A stretch of 18,246 nt of DNA from Methanobacteriota archaeon (GCA_014240055.1 JAAZXP010000019.1:1-18246), one strand, 5' to 3'; positions 1-7,352 are shown, counted from the stretch's first letter. Numbers and translations: made by a program. Notes: generated from the sequence alone by a model not told the origin.

Positions 1-60
1 ACTACAGCATGGAATGTGCGGGAAATTATCTAGTGTAAATACCATCAGACTAAGTTCCAT
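1..60 (-). CDS. Possible 5' fragment of a gene running off the left edge
   Basis: An ATG lies 26 nt beyond the stop codon of the GXGXG gene, and the frame stays open for 20 codons to the window edge (begins MELSLMVFTL). The spacing and strand fit a fourth member of the minus-strand operon. The fragment is too short to recognise a family. It has no visible ribosome binding site. A plus-strand frame is also open from the edge to a stop at about position 79, so the coding strand here is not certain. Confidence 0.27.
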   Translation of the reverse strand, partial: MELSLMVFTLDNFPHIPCCS

Positions 61-86
61 ATTTGGTACTGATTATTAGCAAAACA

Positions 87-602
87 TTAATAATCATCAA
101 ATTTACCAGAAATAAAGATTTTCCCTCCCGTCATAATCTTTCCAATATTTCCTAAAACATCTCCACAGACTATCAAATTTCCACCACTCATACAAGTTCC
201 AAGATCACCATTAACATTTCCAGATATAATCAAATCTCCGCCTTTCATTGAGGGTGCGGCTTCGTTCTCAGCTGAACCTTGAATTACAATAGTACCGCCA
301 GACTGGCAATGCCCGACACCTTCTTTACAATTTCCATTTATAATTATTTCACCATTGTTCATTCCATTGCCAACAAATCTTCCTGCATCTCCATTTAGAA
401 CGATGTTACTGCCATTGTTCATGCCTCCAAAATTATCTCCGGCATCTCCATCAAATGTCAAATTCTTACCTGAATGCATGTTGACTGCAATACATGGTTG
501 TGAATCTAAATTGGTAACCTTTGCAGATTCGTGATTTTCTAGCCTTTTGCGTAATTGTTTATTAATTATGCTTGGACTCCAAGAATTATCTGAATCAGTC
601 AT
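87..602 (-). CDS. GXGXG-motif beta-helix domain protein (GltB C-terminal / FwdC-like)
   Basis: 171 residues. From about residue 48 to the end, the sequence is a run of 18-20 residue turns of the form G-D-x-G-x-x-x-G-x-x-M-x-x-G-x-I-x-I-x-G. This is the right-handed parallel beta-helix called the GXGXG domain. The family is the C-terminal domain of glutamate synthase large subunit and of formylmethanofuran/tungsten dehydrogenase subunit C, and it also occurs as a stand-alone subunit in archaeal split glutamate synthases. The first ~45 residues are a polar extension with no recognised domain. It starts 5 nt after the GGPP synthase stop, so it is probably the third gene of the idi operon. Whether it works with a glutamate synthase cannot be told here: no FMN or amidotransferase domain is visible, although a glutamine synthetase lies 15 kb away. 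The domain call is firm; the partner is unknown. Confidence 0.8.
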   Translation of the reverse strand: MTDSDNSWSPSIINKQLRKRLENHESAKVTNLDSQPCIAVNMHSGKNLTFDGDAGDNFGGMNNGSNIVLNGDAGRFVGNGMNNGEIIINGNCKEGVGHCQSGGTIVIQGSAENEAAPSMKGGDLIISGNVNGDLGTCMSGGNLIVCGDVLGNIGKIMTGGKIFISGKFDDY

Positions 603-607
603 ATCTC

Positions 608-1588
608 TTAGTGCCCTCTAGTGACCATGTACTCAAGCAATTCTTCAAATAAATTTCTGGCTTCACTTTCAGGATACTTTAGTAATACTTTACGAGCGCC
701 TTCAAGGTACTGATTTGCCTGCTTATGGCATTCTTCCAGTGCACCACATTCATCCATAATGTTAACAGCCTCTTCAACGTCTTTATCACTATTCTCACTA
801 TCAAGTATTTCGAGTAGTCTTTTTCGCTGTTCATTGCTTGCTCGATTTAAGGCTTCGATGACTAATAATGTTCTCTTTCCTTGTCTGATATCTGAACCCG
901 AGGGTTTTCCCAGGACCTCTTCTGAGGCTGTTGCATCTAAGTAATCGTCCCAAATCTGAAATCCTAAACCTACATTAGTTGCCATATTTTCTAATTCCCT
1001 TGCTTCTAGTTCATTAGTCCCTCCAATACGAGCTCCTCCATATGCTGCAGCACCAAACAAAATGGAAGTTTTTAATCTAATCATTTCTAAATATTCTTTA
1101 GAATCTACAGTTTCTTCATCCTCAAAATTGATGTCCATTTGCTGACCTTCTGCAATTTTCCTTACAACATATGCAACATTTTTAACTAAATCCGATTTCA
1201 CACTATCATCAATATCACTATCAGTTATTATTTCAAAGGCATATGCGAATAAAGTATCTCCAGCAAGTATTGCAGTAGATAGCCCATAAATTGTATGACA
1301 TGCTGCTACGCCGTGTCTTAAATCATCATCATCCATTACATCATCATGAACTAATGTGAAATTGTGTATAGTTTCTAGAGCAGTTGCGAATAGAACCGCT
1401 TTTTGAGAATCTCCACCTACCATGTCACAAGTAATCAGTGCCATGACGGGTCTCAAGCGTTTTCCACCTGCTAAGGGAATATGCGCACTTGCTTCGTATA
1501 ATTTAGTTGGTTCTCTTATTTTTAAATAATTTTGTAGGGCTTCATCAATTGGTTTTGCTCTAATTGCTATTTTTTCTTTTAAATTCAT
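608..1588 (-). CDS. Geranylgeranyl diphosphate synthase (polyprenyl synthetase)
   Basis: 326 residues, the usual length for the trans-prenyltransferase family. It condenses IPP with allylic diphosphates to give the C20 precursor of archaeal ether lipids. Visible motifs are GGKRLRP (41-47), the first Asp-rich motif DDVMD starting at D82, the GQ pair at 148-149, the second Asp-rich motif DDYLD (214-218), and basic residues downstream (K228, K238). The residue five before the first Asp-rich motif is Phe77, and that motif carries no two-residue insertion. This is the arrangement of archaeal type I GGPP synthases, where this Phe limits the chain to C20, so a C20 product is inferred. Its ATG overlaps the idi stop as ATGA, showing translational coupling with IPP isomerase. 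Confidence 0.93.
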   Translation of the reverse strand: MNLKEKIAIRAKPIDEALQNYLKIREPTKLYEASAHIPLAGGKRLRPVMALITCDMVGGDSQKAVLFATALETIHNFTLVHDDVMDDDDLRHGVAACHTIYGLSTAILAGDTLFAYAFEIITDSDIDDSVKSDLVKNVAYVVRKIAEGQQMDINFEDEETVDSKEYLEMIRLKTSILFGAAAYGGARIGGTNELEARELENMATNVGLGFQIWDDYLDATASEEVLGKPSGSDIRQGKRTLLVIEALNRASNEQRKRLLEILDSENSDKDVEEAVNIMDECGALEECHKQANQYLEGARKVLLKYPESEARNLFEELLEYMVTRGH

Positions 1589-2265
1589 TCACAATCTCCC
1601 ATGTAGTGTAATTTGTCATCAGTAATCTCATTGAGATTGCCCAAGGCATCCCAAATATCACTCAAAAAGTTTTCTTTTATCAATCTAAACCATGGTCCAA
1701 TTTTTAGGCTTCCATTATCGGCAGCATCAAATAATAATTCTAGTTCATTTTGTTCAACATATTTAGTTTGCTCTATTTCATTTGGATTCGGATTAATATT
1801 TACGTCACATTTTACAACAAATATGTAGTCTATTTCATGTTCAATCCATTTTTTATCCGCTCGGGAACGATAGTGCATTTTTGTAATATATTGTAAATCA
1901 TTTAGTTCAATTGAAGAAGAGTTTATTCCTAATTCTTGTGATAATTTCCTCTTAGCTGCTTTTTTAGCCCCAATGATTCCATTTTCTTCTCCATCTGAGT
2001 AAAGAGGATGGCTACAACAGCTATTGGCCCATATTGAAGGAAATGTAATTTTTTCAGAGGCCCTTTTTTGGATCAATAGTTTATCCTCACTATTAAATAA
2101 TAAAACACTAAAGGCCCTATGTAATTTTCCCTCTCCTAAATGGCAATTAATTTTACTGTCTTTTCCGATAACATTGTCTTCCTTATCGACGATTATACAA
2201 TTTTCATCCATCATATCAATTTGTTCTTTATCGTATCCTTGAAGTTCGACTGCTGTGTCAGGCAT
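1585..2265 (-). CDS. idi: Isopentenyl-diphosphate delta-isomerase, type 1 (Nudix fold)
   Basis: 226 residues. It interconverts IPP and DMAPP, supplying the starter for the GGPP synthase encoded next. Active-site residues of the metal-dependent type 1 enzyme are all present: metal ligands H42 and H49, the catalytic Cys in the SCCSHP motif (C84, with ligand H86), the Nudix-helix Glu E111, and the WxEHEhDY motif with E142 and E144. W190-192 (GPW) near the C-terminus matches the conserved GPWF of the family. Most archaea use the unrelated flavoprotein type 2 enzyme, so the type is notable. It heads the operon idi-GGPPS-GXGXG, with a TATA-like element 28 nt upstream of the ATG and no Shine-Dalgarno, consistent with leaderless transcription. 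Confidence 0.93.
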   Translation of the reverse strand: MPDTAVELQGYDKEQIDMMDENCIIVDKEDNVIGKDSKINCHLGEGKLHRAFSVLLFNSEDKLLIQKRASEKITFPSIWANSCCSHPLYSDGEENGIIGAKKAAKRKLSQELGINSSSIELNDLQYITKMHYRSRADKKWIEHEIDYIFVVKCDVNINPNPNEIEQTKYVEQNELELLFDAADNGSLKIGPWFRLIKENFLSDIWDALGNLNEITDDKLHYMGDCE

Positions 2266-2289
2266 TATAGTATACTATCAAGGGTCCAA

Positions 2290-2297
2290 TTAAAAAA
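2290..2297 (-). promoter_or_regulatory. TATA-like element of the idi operon
   Basis: Read on the minus strand this is TTTTTTAA, centred 28 nt before the idi ATG. That spacing fits an archaeal TATA box serving a leaderless transcript. Inferred from position and composition only. Confidence 0.35.
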
Positions 2298-2345
2298 TGA
2301 ACAGTGCATGCTAAGCTCTTTATTTCGGCACTAAGTAAGGCATTT

Positions 2346-3857
2346 ATGAGTAAGTTAGATTTCCTACAAGAGTTAGGTATCGAAGAGGTCAATTTAGGTG
2401 GTTTTTCAACAAAATGGTTGGGTTCAGGTAGTCCCCTAAAATCTATTGCGCCAGCAGATGAAAGTATCATTGCCACTGTAAGTCAATGTGATTCTGGTGA
2501 TTATGAACAAATAATGAAGGATACCTCTAATATTTTTCAAAAATGGAGAATGGAACCTGCGCCAAAGCGAGGTGAGGTAGTAAGGCTCCTTGCTAATGAA
2601 TTTCGTAAGCATAAGATAGCTCTTGGAAAACTAATAGCTTGGGAAATGGGTAAGATTCAAGCTGAAGGAGAAGGAGAGGTCCAAGAAATGATTGATATTG
2701 CAGATTATGCTGTAGGCCTCAGTCGGCAACTTTACGGCAATACAATGCATTCAGAACGCCCTAATCATCGTATGTATGAACAATGGCATCCCTTAGGTAC
2801 CGTAGGGATTATTACTGCATTTAATTTTCCAGGAGCAGTTTGGGCTTGGAATGCGATGATAGCTGCGGTTTGTGGAGATGTTATGGTTTGGAAGCCTTCA
2901 TCTAAAACTCCATTGACTGCGATAGCTATTCAAAAAATAGTTAATCAAGTTTTAGATCCATTGGGTTGGAATGGAGTGATGTCTTTGTTAGTGGGATCTA
3001 GTAGAGATGTGGGAGAAATGCTAATACATGATAGAAGAATTCCTTTAGTTTCTGCAACAGGTTCATGTAATATGGGTCGTAAAATAGGCGGTGCAGTTTC
3101 CAAAAGACTTGCACGTTCACTTCTTGAATTAGGTGGAAACAATGGAATTATCGTAATGCCTGACGCAGATCCTGAATTAGTCTTACGAGCAGTTGTGTTT
3201 GGTGCTGTGGGAACGGCTGGGCAAAGATGTACTTCTACACGTCGTTTATTTTTGCATAAAGATATAGCTTCAGATATGATTGAGCGTTTGGTTACTTCTT
3301 ATTCACAAGTTAGTATAGGTGATCCTTTGGATTCGAAGACACTTATGGGTCCATTAGTTGATGCTACTGCAGTTAAAGATTTTACCGATGCATTGAAGAT
3401 TGTTAGAGAAGAAGGCGGTGAAATACTTTATGGAGGAAATAAGATTGAGTCCTCTGGGTTTTATGTTGAGCCTACTATTGTACGTGCTAATAAAGAAATG
3501 CAGATTGCTAGAGAGGAAACATTTGCACCCATCTTATATCTTTTTGAATTTGATACTTTGGAAGAGGCAATAGAGATGCACAATTCAGTTGATCAGGGAT
3601 TATCATCATCAATATTTACAAGAGACATGCAATCAGTTGAAAATTTCCTGTCACATTCAGGAAGTGATTGCGGTATTGCTAATGTTAATATTGGAACTAG
3701 TGGTGCTGAAATAGGTGGAGCATTTGGAGGCGAAAAGGATACGGGTGGTGGACGTGAAGCAGGTTCTGATTCATGGAAAGTTTACATGCGCAGACAGACC
3801 AATACACTTAATTGGTCCGATGACTTACCATTGGCACAAGGAATTGAATTTGGATAA
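2346..3857 (+). CDS. ALDH7-family aldehyde dehydrogenase (alpha-aminoadipate-semialdehyde dehydrogenase-like)
   Basis: 503 residues from the chosen ATG; an in-frame ATG 14 codons upstream gives a non-conserved extension and was not used. NAD-dependent oxidation of a semialdehyde to the acid. The sequence closely follows ALDH7 (antiquitin): EMGK (100-103), a GEGEVQE stretch, ITAFNFP (156-162) at the cofactor site, LELGGNN (260-266) with general base E261, GTAGQRC (289-295) with catalytic C295, and a long C-terminal block with FGGEK-TGGGRE and the family ending PLAQGI. The usual FTGST is replaced here by SATGSC (236-241). Family members oxidise alpha-aminoadipate semialdehyde in lysine breakdown, and some act on betaine or other aldehydes. 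No lysine-catabolism partner is adjacent, so the substrate is inferred from family only. Confidence 0.88.
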   Translation: MSKLDFLQELGIEEVNLGGFSTKWLGSGSPLKSIAPADESIIATVSQCDSGDYEQIMKDTSNIFQKWRMEPAPKRGEVVRLLANEFRKHKIALGKLIAWEMGKIQAEGEGEVQEMIDIADYAVGLSRQLYGNTMHSERPNHRMYEQWHPLGTVGIITAFNFPGAVWAWNAMIAAVCGDVMVWKPSSKTPLTAIAIQKIVNQVLDPLGWNGVMSLLVGSSRDVGEMLIHDRRIPLVSATGSCNMGRKIGGAVSKRLARSLLELGGNNGIIVMPDADPELVLRAVVFGAVGTAGQRCTSTRRLFLHKDIASDMIERLVTSYSQVSIGDPLDSKTLMGPLVDATAVKDFTDALKIVREEGGEILYGGNKIESSGFYVEPTIVRANKEMQIAREETFAPILYLFEFDTLEEAIEMHNSVDQGLSSSIFTRDMQSVENFLSHSGSDCGIANVNIGTSGAEIGGAFGGEKDTGGGREAGSDSWKVYMRRQTNTLNWSDDLPLAQGIEFG

Positions 3858-3859
3858 AT

Positions 3860-4027
3860 ATGGGAGAAGATGAAAGACAATATATGCGCGTTCCAAAAGA
3901 CATGGCTGAGATTGTAATGGGGAAATTATCTGATGAAGGTTTAATTGATGAAGAGGCTGAAGTCAAATGGGAAGGTGAATTTGTTTCATTTCCTTTAATT
4001 CTAGATTCTTCAAAAGATAAAGATTAA
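3860..4027 (+). CDS. 55-residue protein resembling the N-terminal domain of Trm5/TYW2
   Basis: A small ORF with an ATG 3 nt after the ALDH stop, so probably co-transcribed. It encodes 55 residues (MGEDERQYMR...), ending SSKDKD. The core VPKDMAEIV..LSDEGLID...V.WEGEFVSFPL reads like the small N-terminal domain of archaeal Trm5/TYW2 (Met-10+) tRNA methyltransferases, where a 'VPK..ae.v...L.e.GLld....i..eGdfv.iPv' pattern precedes the catalytic part. No catalytic domain follows; the next gene is on the opposite strand. Its TAA overlaps the stop codon of the convergent gene at 4024. It could be a stand-alone accessory domain or the remnant of a truncated methyltransferase gene. Similarity is judged by eye. 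That the ORF is real is moderately secure; the function is not. Confidence 0.5.
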   Translation: MGEDERQYMRVPKDMAEIVMGKLSDEGLIDEEAEVKWEGEFVSFPLILDSSKDKD

Positions 4028-4545
4028 TTATTATAGCATATTGTTTCAGGAATTATATCCAATAATTCTAACCAATTTTGTTCATTGGTAGTGTCTGTTG
4101 GATTGTTTGGAATAATATCTGAAATTATATCATCAATCGGATCTAATCCCGTTTTGTCATTAATTTCTTCTTCAGAGATTATAGCAATACCCATTGCAAC
4201 AACAATTAGGTTATACTCTGGAGCCTTCCAGACTTCTCCAACATAAAGTGTCTTTGATCCTTCAGTTATAGTTCTACTATATCCTTCAAACCCAATGCTG
4301 TCTGTTTTTGCAGTTCCATTAAATATAGAATATTGAGTTTCATAACCTTGTTTCGTATATCTACTTCCTTTCTCAATTTCAGAGTCTAATTCGACTTCCT
4401 GATCAACAGCCATTCTTTCGAATTGTTTATCTAGCTCAGCCAGCATATCTTTTTCTTCAATATCAATGGGTACTTTTACAGCAACAATCATTAGTATCCC
4501 AGGATATCCGTCACTATTGCCTTCATTATCCTCCGCATCATCCAT
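4024..4545 (-). CDS. Protein of unknown function; likely the downstream part of the adjacent membrane-protein gene
   Basis: 173 residues, acidic, with no signal peptide or membrane segment. It shows alternating beta strands (GILMIVAVKV, LIVVAMGIAI) typical of a compact alpha/beta domain, and I do not recognise its family. The frame is the same as that of the 381-residue membrane protein directly upstream: after that gene's TAA come CTG TAT and then this ATG. The membrane protein ends in an outside-facing stretch after its last helix (from about residue 342), and this ORF reads as a natural continuation of it. It may be one gene interrupted by a nonsense codon, a stop-readthrough gene, or two coupled genes. 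It converges on the 55-residue ORF, and the two stop codons overlap. Confidence 0.6.
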   Translation of the reverse strand: MDDAEDNEGNSDGYPGILMIVAVKVPIDIEEKDMLAELDKQFERMAVDQEVELDSEIEKGSRYTKQGYETQYSIFNGTAKTDSIGFEGYSRTITEGSKTLYVGEVWKAPEYNLIVVAMGIAIISEEEINDKTGLDPIDDIISDIIPNNPTDTTNEQNWLELLDIIPETICYNN

Positions 4546-4551
4546 ATACAG

Positions 4552-5697
4552 TTAAAAAGTGGTTGATGCTAGTCCAAGTCCATATTCATCATATTCATTC
4601 ATCACATTTTTCCAACCATTTCCAGAATCTCCTTTGACATATGAGCTTGGTACCTTGACAGAAGCAGTTTCATACATTGGCATTAATGCCAAACAAGGTA
4701 TGACAATGATTAGTCCTATCATTATTGCACCTGTACTCCTTAGTGCCATTCTTTTATTTGATCTAGGGATTCCTGAAAGAACTCTTCCAATAAGATATGT
4801 TGGGATTCCAATAATAATTGTAGTAAGTAGAGGAATCATATTTTCATTAGCATATGTTGCAAATAATCCAATTAATAAGAAGATACAACATAGTTGGTAT
4901 CCTAAGTCTCTGGTAAATATTGTTCTTTTATAGAACATAAAAGACCATCTATTCTTGATAATTGGTATTTTAAAATATTTTAAAATATAGTGATATCCTT
5001 GTAACATTAGGCCAGGTTTTGGTTCTACACCCCTGAATTCATTAGTCTTCTTTCTATCTCTATGGATTATGAAAAAACCGATTGAAATTACGGCAAGAAA
5101 GAAAGTCCAGAAGCCAGTACCAGCTCCAAAAGAGCTTACATAATAAAATAAAAAGGACATTGCTGCAAAACTCCATGCAGATGCTAGAGGTCTCGATTCA
5201 TTTTCTCCAATAAGTTCAATTTTTAAGCTTGGTGTCTTTCCAATATCTTCAGCTTCTAATATCTGTTTTCCATCTTTCCTAATAATTCCTACTACTGAAT
5301 TTAGTCTAATGTCTTCTGATATTTGATCTAAAGTTTCATTATCTTTTGTGATATTCCAGTTCTTTGAATTCACGCCAATCTTTAGTGTCTCAATCTTAAT
5401 TTGTTGTCTAGCAATTGATAAAAGTATAAAAAGAGCTGAAACCCATTTAGTTCCGTCCAGTGTCATTAATGATATTGGAATAAAAATTAGTTGCCACCAC
5501 CAAGAAAACATTGGTGTAAAAAGTCGACCAAGATAATCTATTTTATCTGAATAAATATCCCAAACTTCATTTTTATTAGAAATAAAGACACGTAGATTAG
5601 TAATTGCAATAGAGTATCCTGCCTTTCGATTTACGGTTAAGTCGTCGTATTTTTTAAGGAATTTCTCGTTTGGCAAGAATTTTTCAGTTAAATCCAC
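4552..5697 (-). CDS. Polytopic membrane protein with N-terminal PH-like domain, unknown function
   Basis: 381 residues. The start is GTG; the only nearby upstream ATG is out of frame and runs into a stop. Residues 7-55 (FLPNEKFLKKY...ITNLRVFIS) resemble the beginning of a bacterial/archaeal PH-like domain. The rest alternates hydrophobic segments at about 62-80, 84-96, 173-190, 194-212, 266-283, 286-305 and 320-341 with loops, so roughly seven helices, then a ~40-residue tail. No enzymatic motif was found. A TATA-like element sits about 24 nt upstream of the GTG, with a 23-nt palindrome just beyond it. Only a TAA and two codons separate it from the next ORF in the same frame, so the true protein may be about 556 residues with an external C-terminal domain. 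Confidence 0.65.
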   Translation of the reverse strand: MDLTEKFLPNEKFLKKYDDLTVNRKAGYSIAITNLRVFISNKNEVWDIYSDKIDYLGRLFTPMFSWWWQLIFIPISLMTLDGTKWVSALFILLSIARQQIKIETLKIGVNSKNWNITKDNETLDQISEDIRLNSVVGIIRKDGKQILEAEDIGKTPSLKIELIGENESRPLASAWSFAAMSFLFYYVSSFGAGTGFWTFFLAVISIGFFIIHRDRKKTNEFRGVEPKPGLMLQGYHYILKYFKIPIIKNRWSFMFYKRTIFTRDLGYQLCCIFLLIGLFATYANENMIPLLTTIIIGIPTYLIGRVLSGIPRSNKRMALRSTGAIMIGLIIVIPCLALMPMYETASVKVPSSYVKGDSGNGWKNVMNEYDEYGLGLASTTF

Positions 5698-5715
5698 AAT
5701 TACTCAACATATTAA

Positions 5716-5725
5716 CATATAAATA
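5716..5725 (-). promoter_or_regulatory. TATA-like element for the membrane-protein gene
   Basis: On the minus strand this reads TATTTATATG, centred about 24 nt before the GTG start. It fits a leaderless archaeal promoter and supports the GTG as the true start. Confidence 0.5.
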
Positions 5726-5728
5726 AGG

Positions 5729-5751
5729 TTTTCAAAAAATATTTTTGAAAA
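5729..5751. promoter_or_regulatory. 23-nt perfect inverted repeat between divergent promoters (operator candidate)
   Basis: Arms TTTTCAAAAA and TTTTTGAAAA are exact reverse complements, 10 nt each, with a 3-nt centre ATA. The repeat lies in the 103-nt divergent spacer, directly upstream of the minus-strand TATA-like element and about 20 nt upstream of the plus-strand one. That position fits a transcription-factor site. The low sequence complexity lowers confidence. Confidence 0.4.
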
Positions 5752-5769
5752 GAGAACCATTAAAGGAGA

Positions 5770-5778
5770 TAAATTAAT
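5770..5778 (+). promoter_or_regulatory. TATA-like element for the A24 peptidase gene
   Basis: TAAATTAAT lies 23-31 nt before the ATG at 5801, the expected distance for a leaderless transcript. A GGAG further upstream is too far away to be a ribosome binding site. Confidence 0.4.
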
Positions 5779-5800
5779 AGGGCCTATTATTTGGATAAAC

Positions 5801-6718
5801 ATGGAAATACTGGATTGGGTTCGTTTTTTTCTCGGACTCGGAATGTTATGTTATGGTTCATGGACTGATCTAAAGACACGAAGAGTTCCTAATCAGGTCT
5901 GGCTTATTTCAGGTAGCGTAGCTTCAATATTATTATTTTATGAATTTTCATTGGATAATACAGATTATCATATTTGGGGATTATTATTTGCGACAGTTAT
6001 ACTTTTCTTTAATGCATTTATTGATGAATATGTTTTAGATAATAATCAAATGTATTTGTGGAGATTTACTCAAGCTTTGGCAGTAATATGTACCATATAT
6101 TTCATAATGATTGTTAATCCTGAAGAGATGCAAGAAAATAATTATAGAATCGTAGATATCCTATCGATTTCCGTATTAATGCTCTTAATGTATACTTGGT
6201 TTTATTTTGGTCCTACTATAGGTGGAGCAGATGTCAAAGCCATAATGACTATTGGTTTAGTTGTTCCTTTTACCATATCCTTAGACAATAACGCCTTGAT
6301 GGCCTTTGAAACTCGTGGTTTTCCATATCCTTTTGTAGTTTTTATGAATTCTCTTTTAATTTATCTATTGATACCTATTGGACTTTTAATTTATAATATA
6401 TTTAGAAAAAATATAGATAGTCCTTATTTTCAAATGTTATTTGGAACTAAAATGGCACTAGAAGATGCTCGTAAAAGTTTTGTTTGGCCAATGGAGCAAG
6501 TTGTAGGAGGAAAGATAGTTTTAGTGACTTTTATCAAGCATAAATTGGATTCCGATAAAGAATGGGATAAATTGGAAGAAGCAGGGGTTACGAATCCTTG
6601 GATTTCTTTTAAGATACCATACATAATTCCTTTAACTTTATCATTCATAGTATCCTTTGTATTAGGTGATTTATTCTCAATTTACTTGGTTGAGCCAATG
6701 AACTCAATTTTTAGTTAA
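5801..6718 (+). CDS. A24-family prepilin/preflagellin peptidase (aspartic membrane protease)
   Basis: 305 residues with multiple membrane segments. Class III signal-peptide peptidases of this family (FlaK/PibD in archaea) cut the leader from pilin- and archaellin-like proteins at the cytoplasmic face. Both catalytic aspartates are visible: D23 in WTDLKTRRVPN after the first helix, and D144 in the GGADVKA version of the GxGD motif. Hydrophobic helices are at about 5-20, 33-50, 57-74, 90-106, 118-137, 147-160, 178-200 and 276-298. A loop at about 200-270 is longer than in minimal family members. No pilin or archaellin gene lies nearby, so the substrate is unknown. The last 15 nt overlap the end of the convergent Nudix gene. 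Confidence 0.85.
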   Translation: MEILDWVRFFLGLGMLCYGSWTDLKTRRVPNQVWLISGSVASILLFYEFSLDNTDYHIWGLLFATVILFFNAFIDEYVLDNNQMYLWRFTQALAVICTIYFIMIVNPEEMQENNYRIVDILSISVLMLLMYTWFYFGPTIGGADVKAIMTIGLVVPFTISLDNNALMAFETRGFPYPFVVFMNSLLIYLLIPIGLLIYNIFRKNIDSPYFQMLFGTKMALEDARKSFVWPMEQVVGGKIVLVTFIKHKLDSDKEWDKLEEAGVTNPWISFKIPYIIPLTLSFIVSFVLGDLFSIYLVEPMNSIFS

Positions 6719-7348
6719 ATCTATGAATTCATTAAGTACTGATGCTGTAGCGCCCCAAATTACTTTGTTATTTATTCTAAAATGGGGGACTTTTACATTT
6801 TTTCCATGCAACTGCCATGTTTCTGAATAATAATTAGCTTCATCAATCAATTCAGACACTTTTGTTATAATCAATTCATCTACTTCAGATTCATTTAGAA
6901 TCCATTTAGGTTCTTTTTTTAATATTCCTATAAATGGATAAATAAGATATCCTGAAACTGGAACTGGTAAAGGTGTTAATTGCCCTATAATTTCTACCGA
7001 TTGAGCTTCGATACCAATTTCTTCAAAAGCTTCTCTAACTGCAGTGTAGTCTAATTCTTCATCTTTTTCTTTAGCACCTCCAGGCAATGCAATTTGACCT
7101 GGATGGTTTCTTTCGTGCATAGGTCTTCTAATCAAAGGGAAGTACCATTCCTTCCCTTTTTTGAATAAAGCCAATAATACTGCCGCTTTTTTCATAGATA
7201 TTAATTTTTCTTTAGATAAGATACGTTCATATTTTTCCAAACTTTCGCTTTCTATACTTTCTCCTTCTTCAGACTTCACAGCCATTCTTTTCCAAGATTT
7301 AATTCCAGGTAAATCTTTCTCTAAATTATTCTTGAGCTTTGTTATCAA
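6704..7348 (-). CDS. Nudix hydrolase, CoA pyrophosphatase-like
   Basis: 214 residues from a TTG start. The TTG is preferred over the ATG at 7285 because the first residues (KLKNNLEKDLPG) match the usual N-terminus of this family and leave only 4 nt after the pepD stop. A complete Nudix box is present: G91, E97, R105-E106, E109-E110, G112. Just before it, IRRPMHERNHPGQIALPGG matches the extra signature of CoA pyrophosphatases (R...H.GQ..FPGG). Such enzymes split CoA or oxidised CoA into 3',5'-ADP and phosphopantetheine. Substrate is inferred from the signature. It is probably co-transcribed with the peptidase upstream and converges with the A24 peptidase gene. Confidence 0.85.
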   Translation of the reverse strand: MITKLKNNLEKDLPGIKSWKRMAVKSEEGESIESESLEKYERILSKEKLISMKKAAVLLALFKKGKEWYFPLIRRPMHERNHPGQIALPGGAKEKDEELDYTAVREAFEEIGIEAQSVEIIGQLTPLPVPVSGYLIYPFIGILKKEPKWILNESEVDELIITKVSELIDEANYYSETWQLHGKNVKVPHFRINNKVIWGATASVLNEFIDLTKN

Positions 7349-7352
7349 TATT

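Noticed and set aside
2304..2345. Longer N-terminus for the ALDH7 protein
   Set aside because: The 14 extra residues are not conserved-looking, and the ATG at 2346 gives the usual family length.
4559..4933. Plus-strand 124-residue ORF
   Set aside because: It is antisense to the membrane protein; its hydrophobic look is the complement of the helix codons. It has no homologous pattern.
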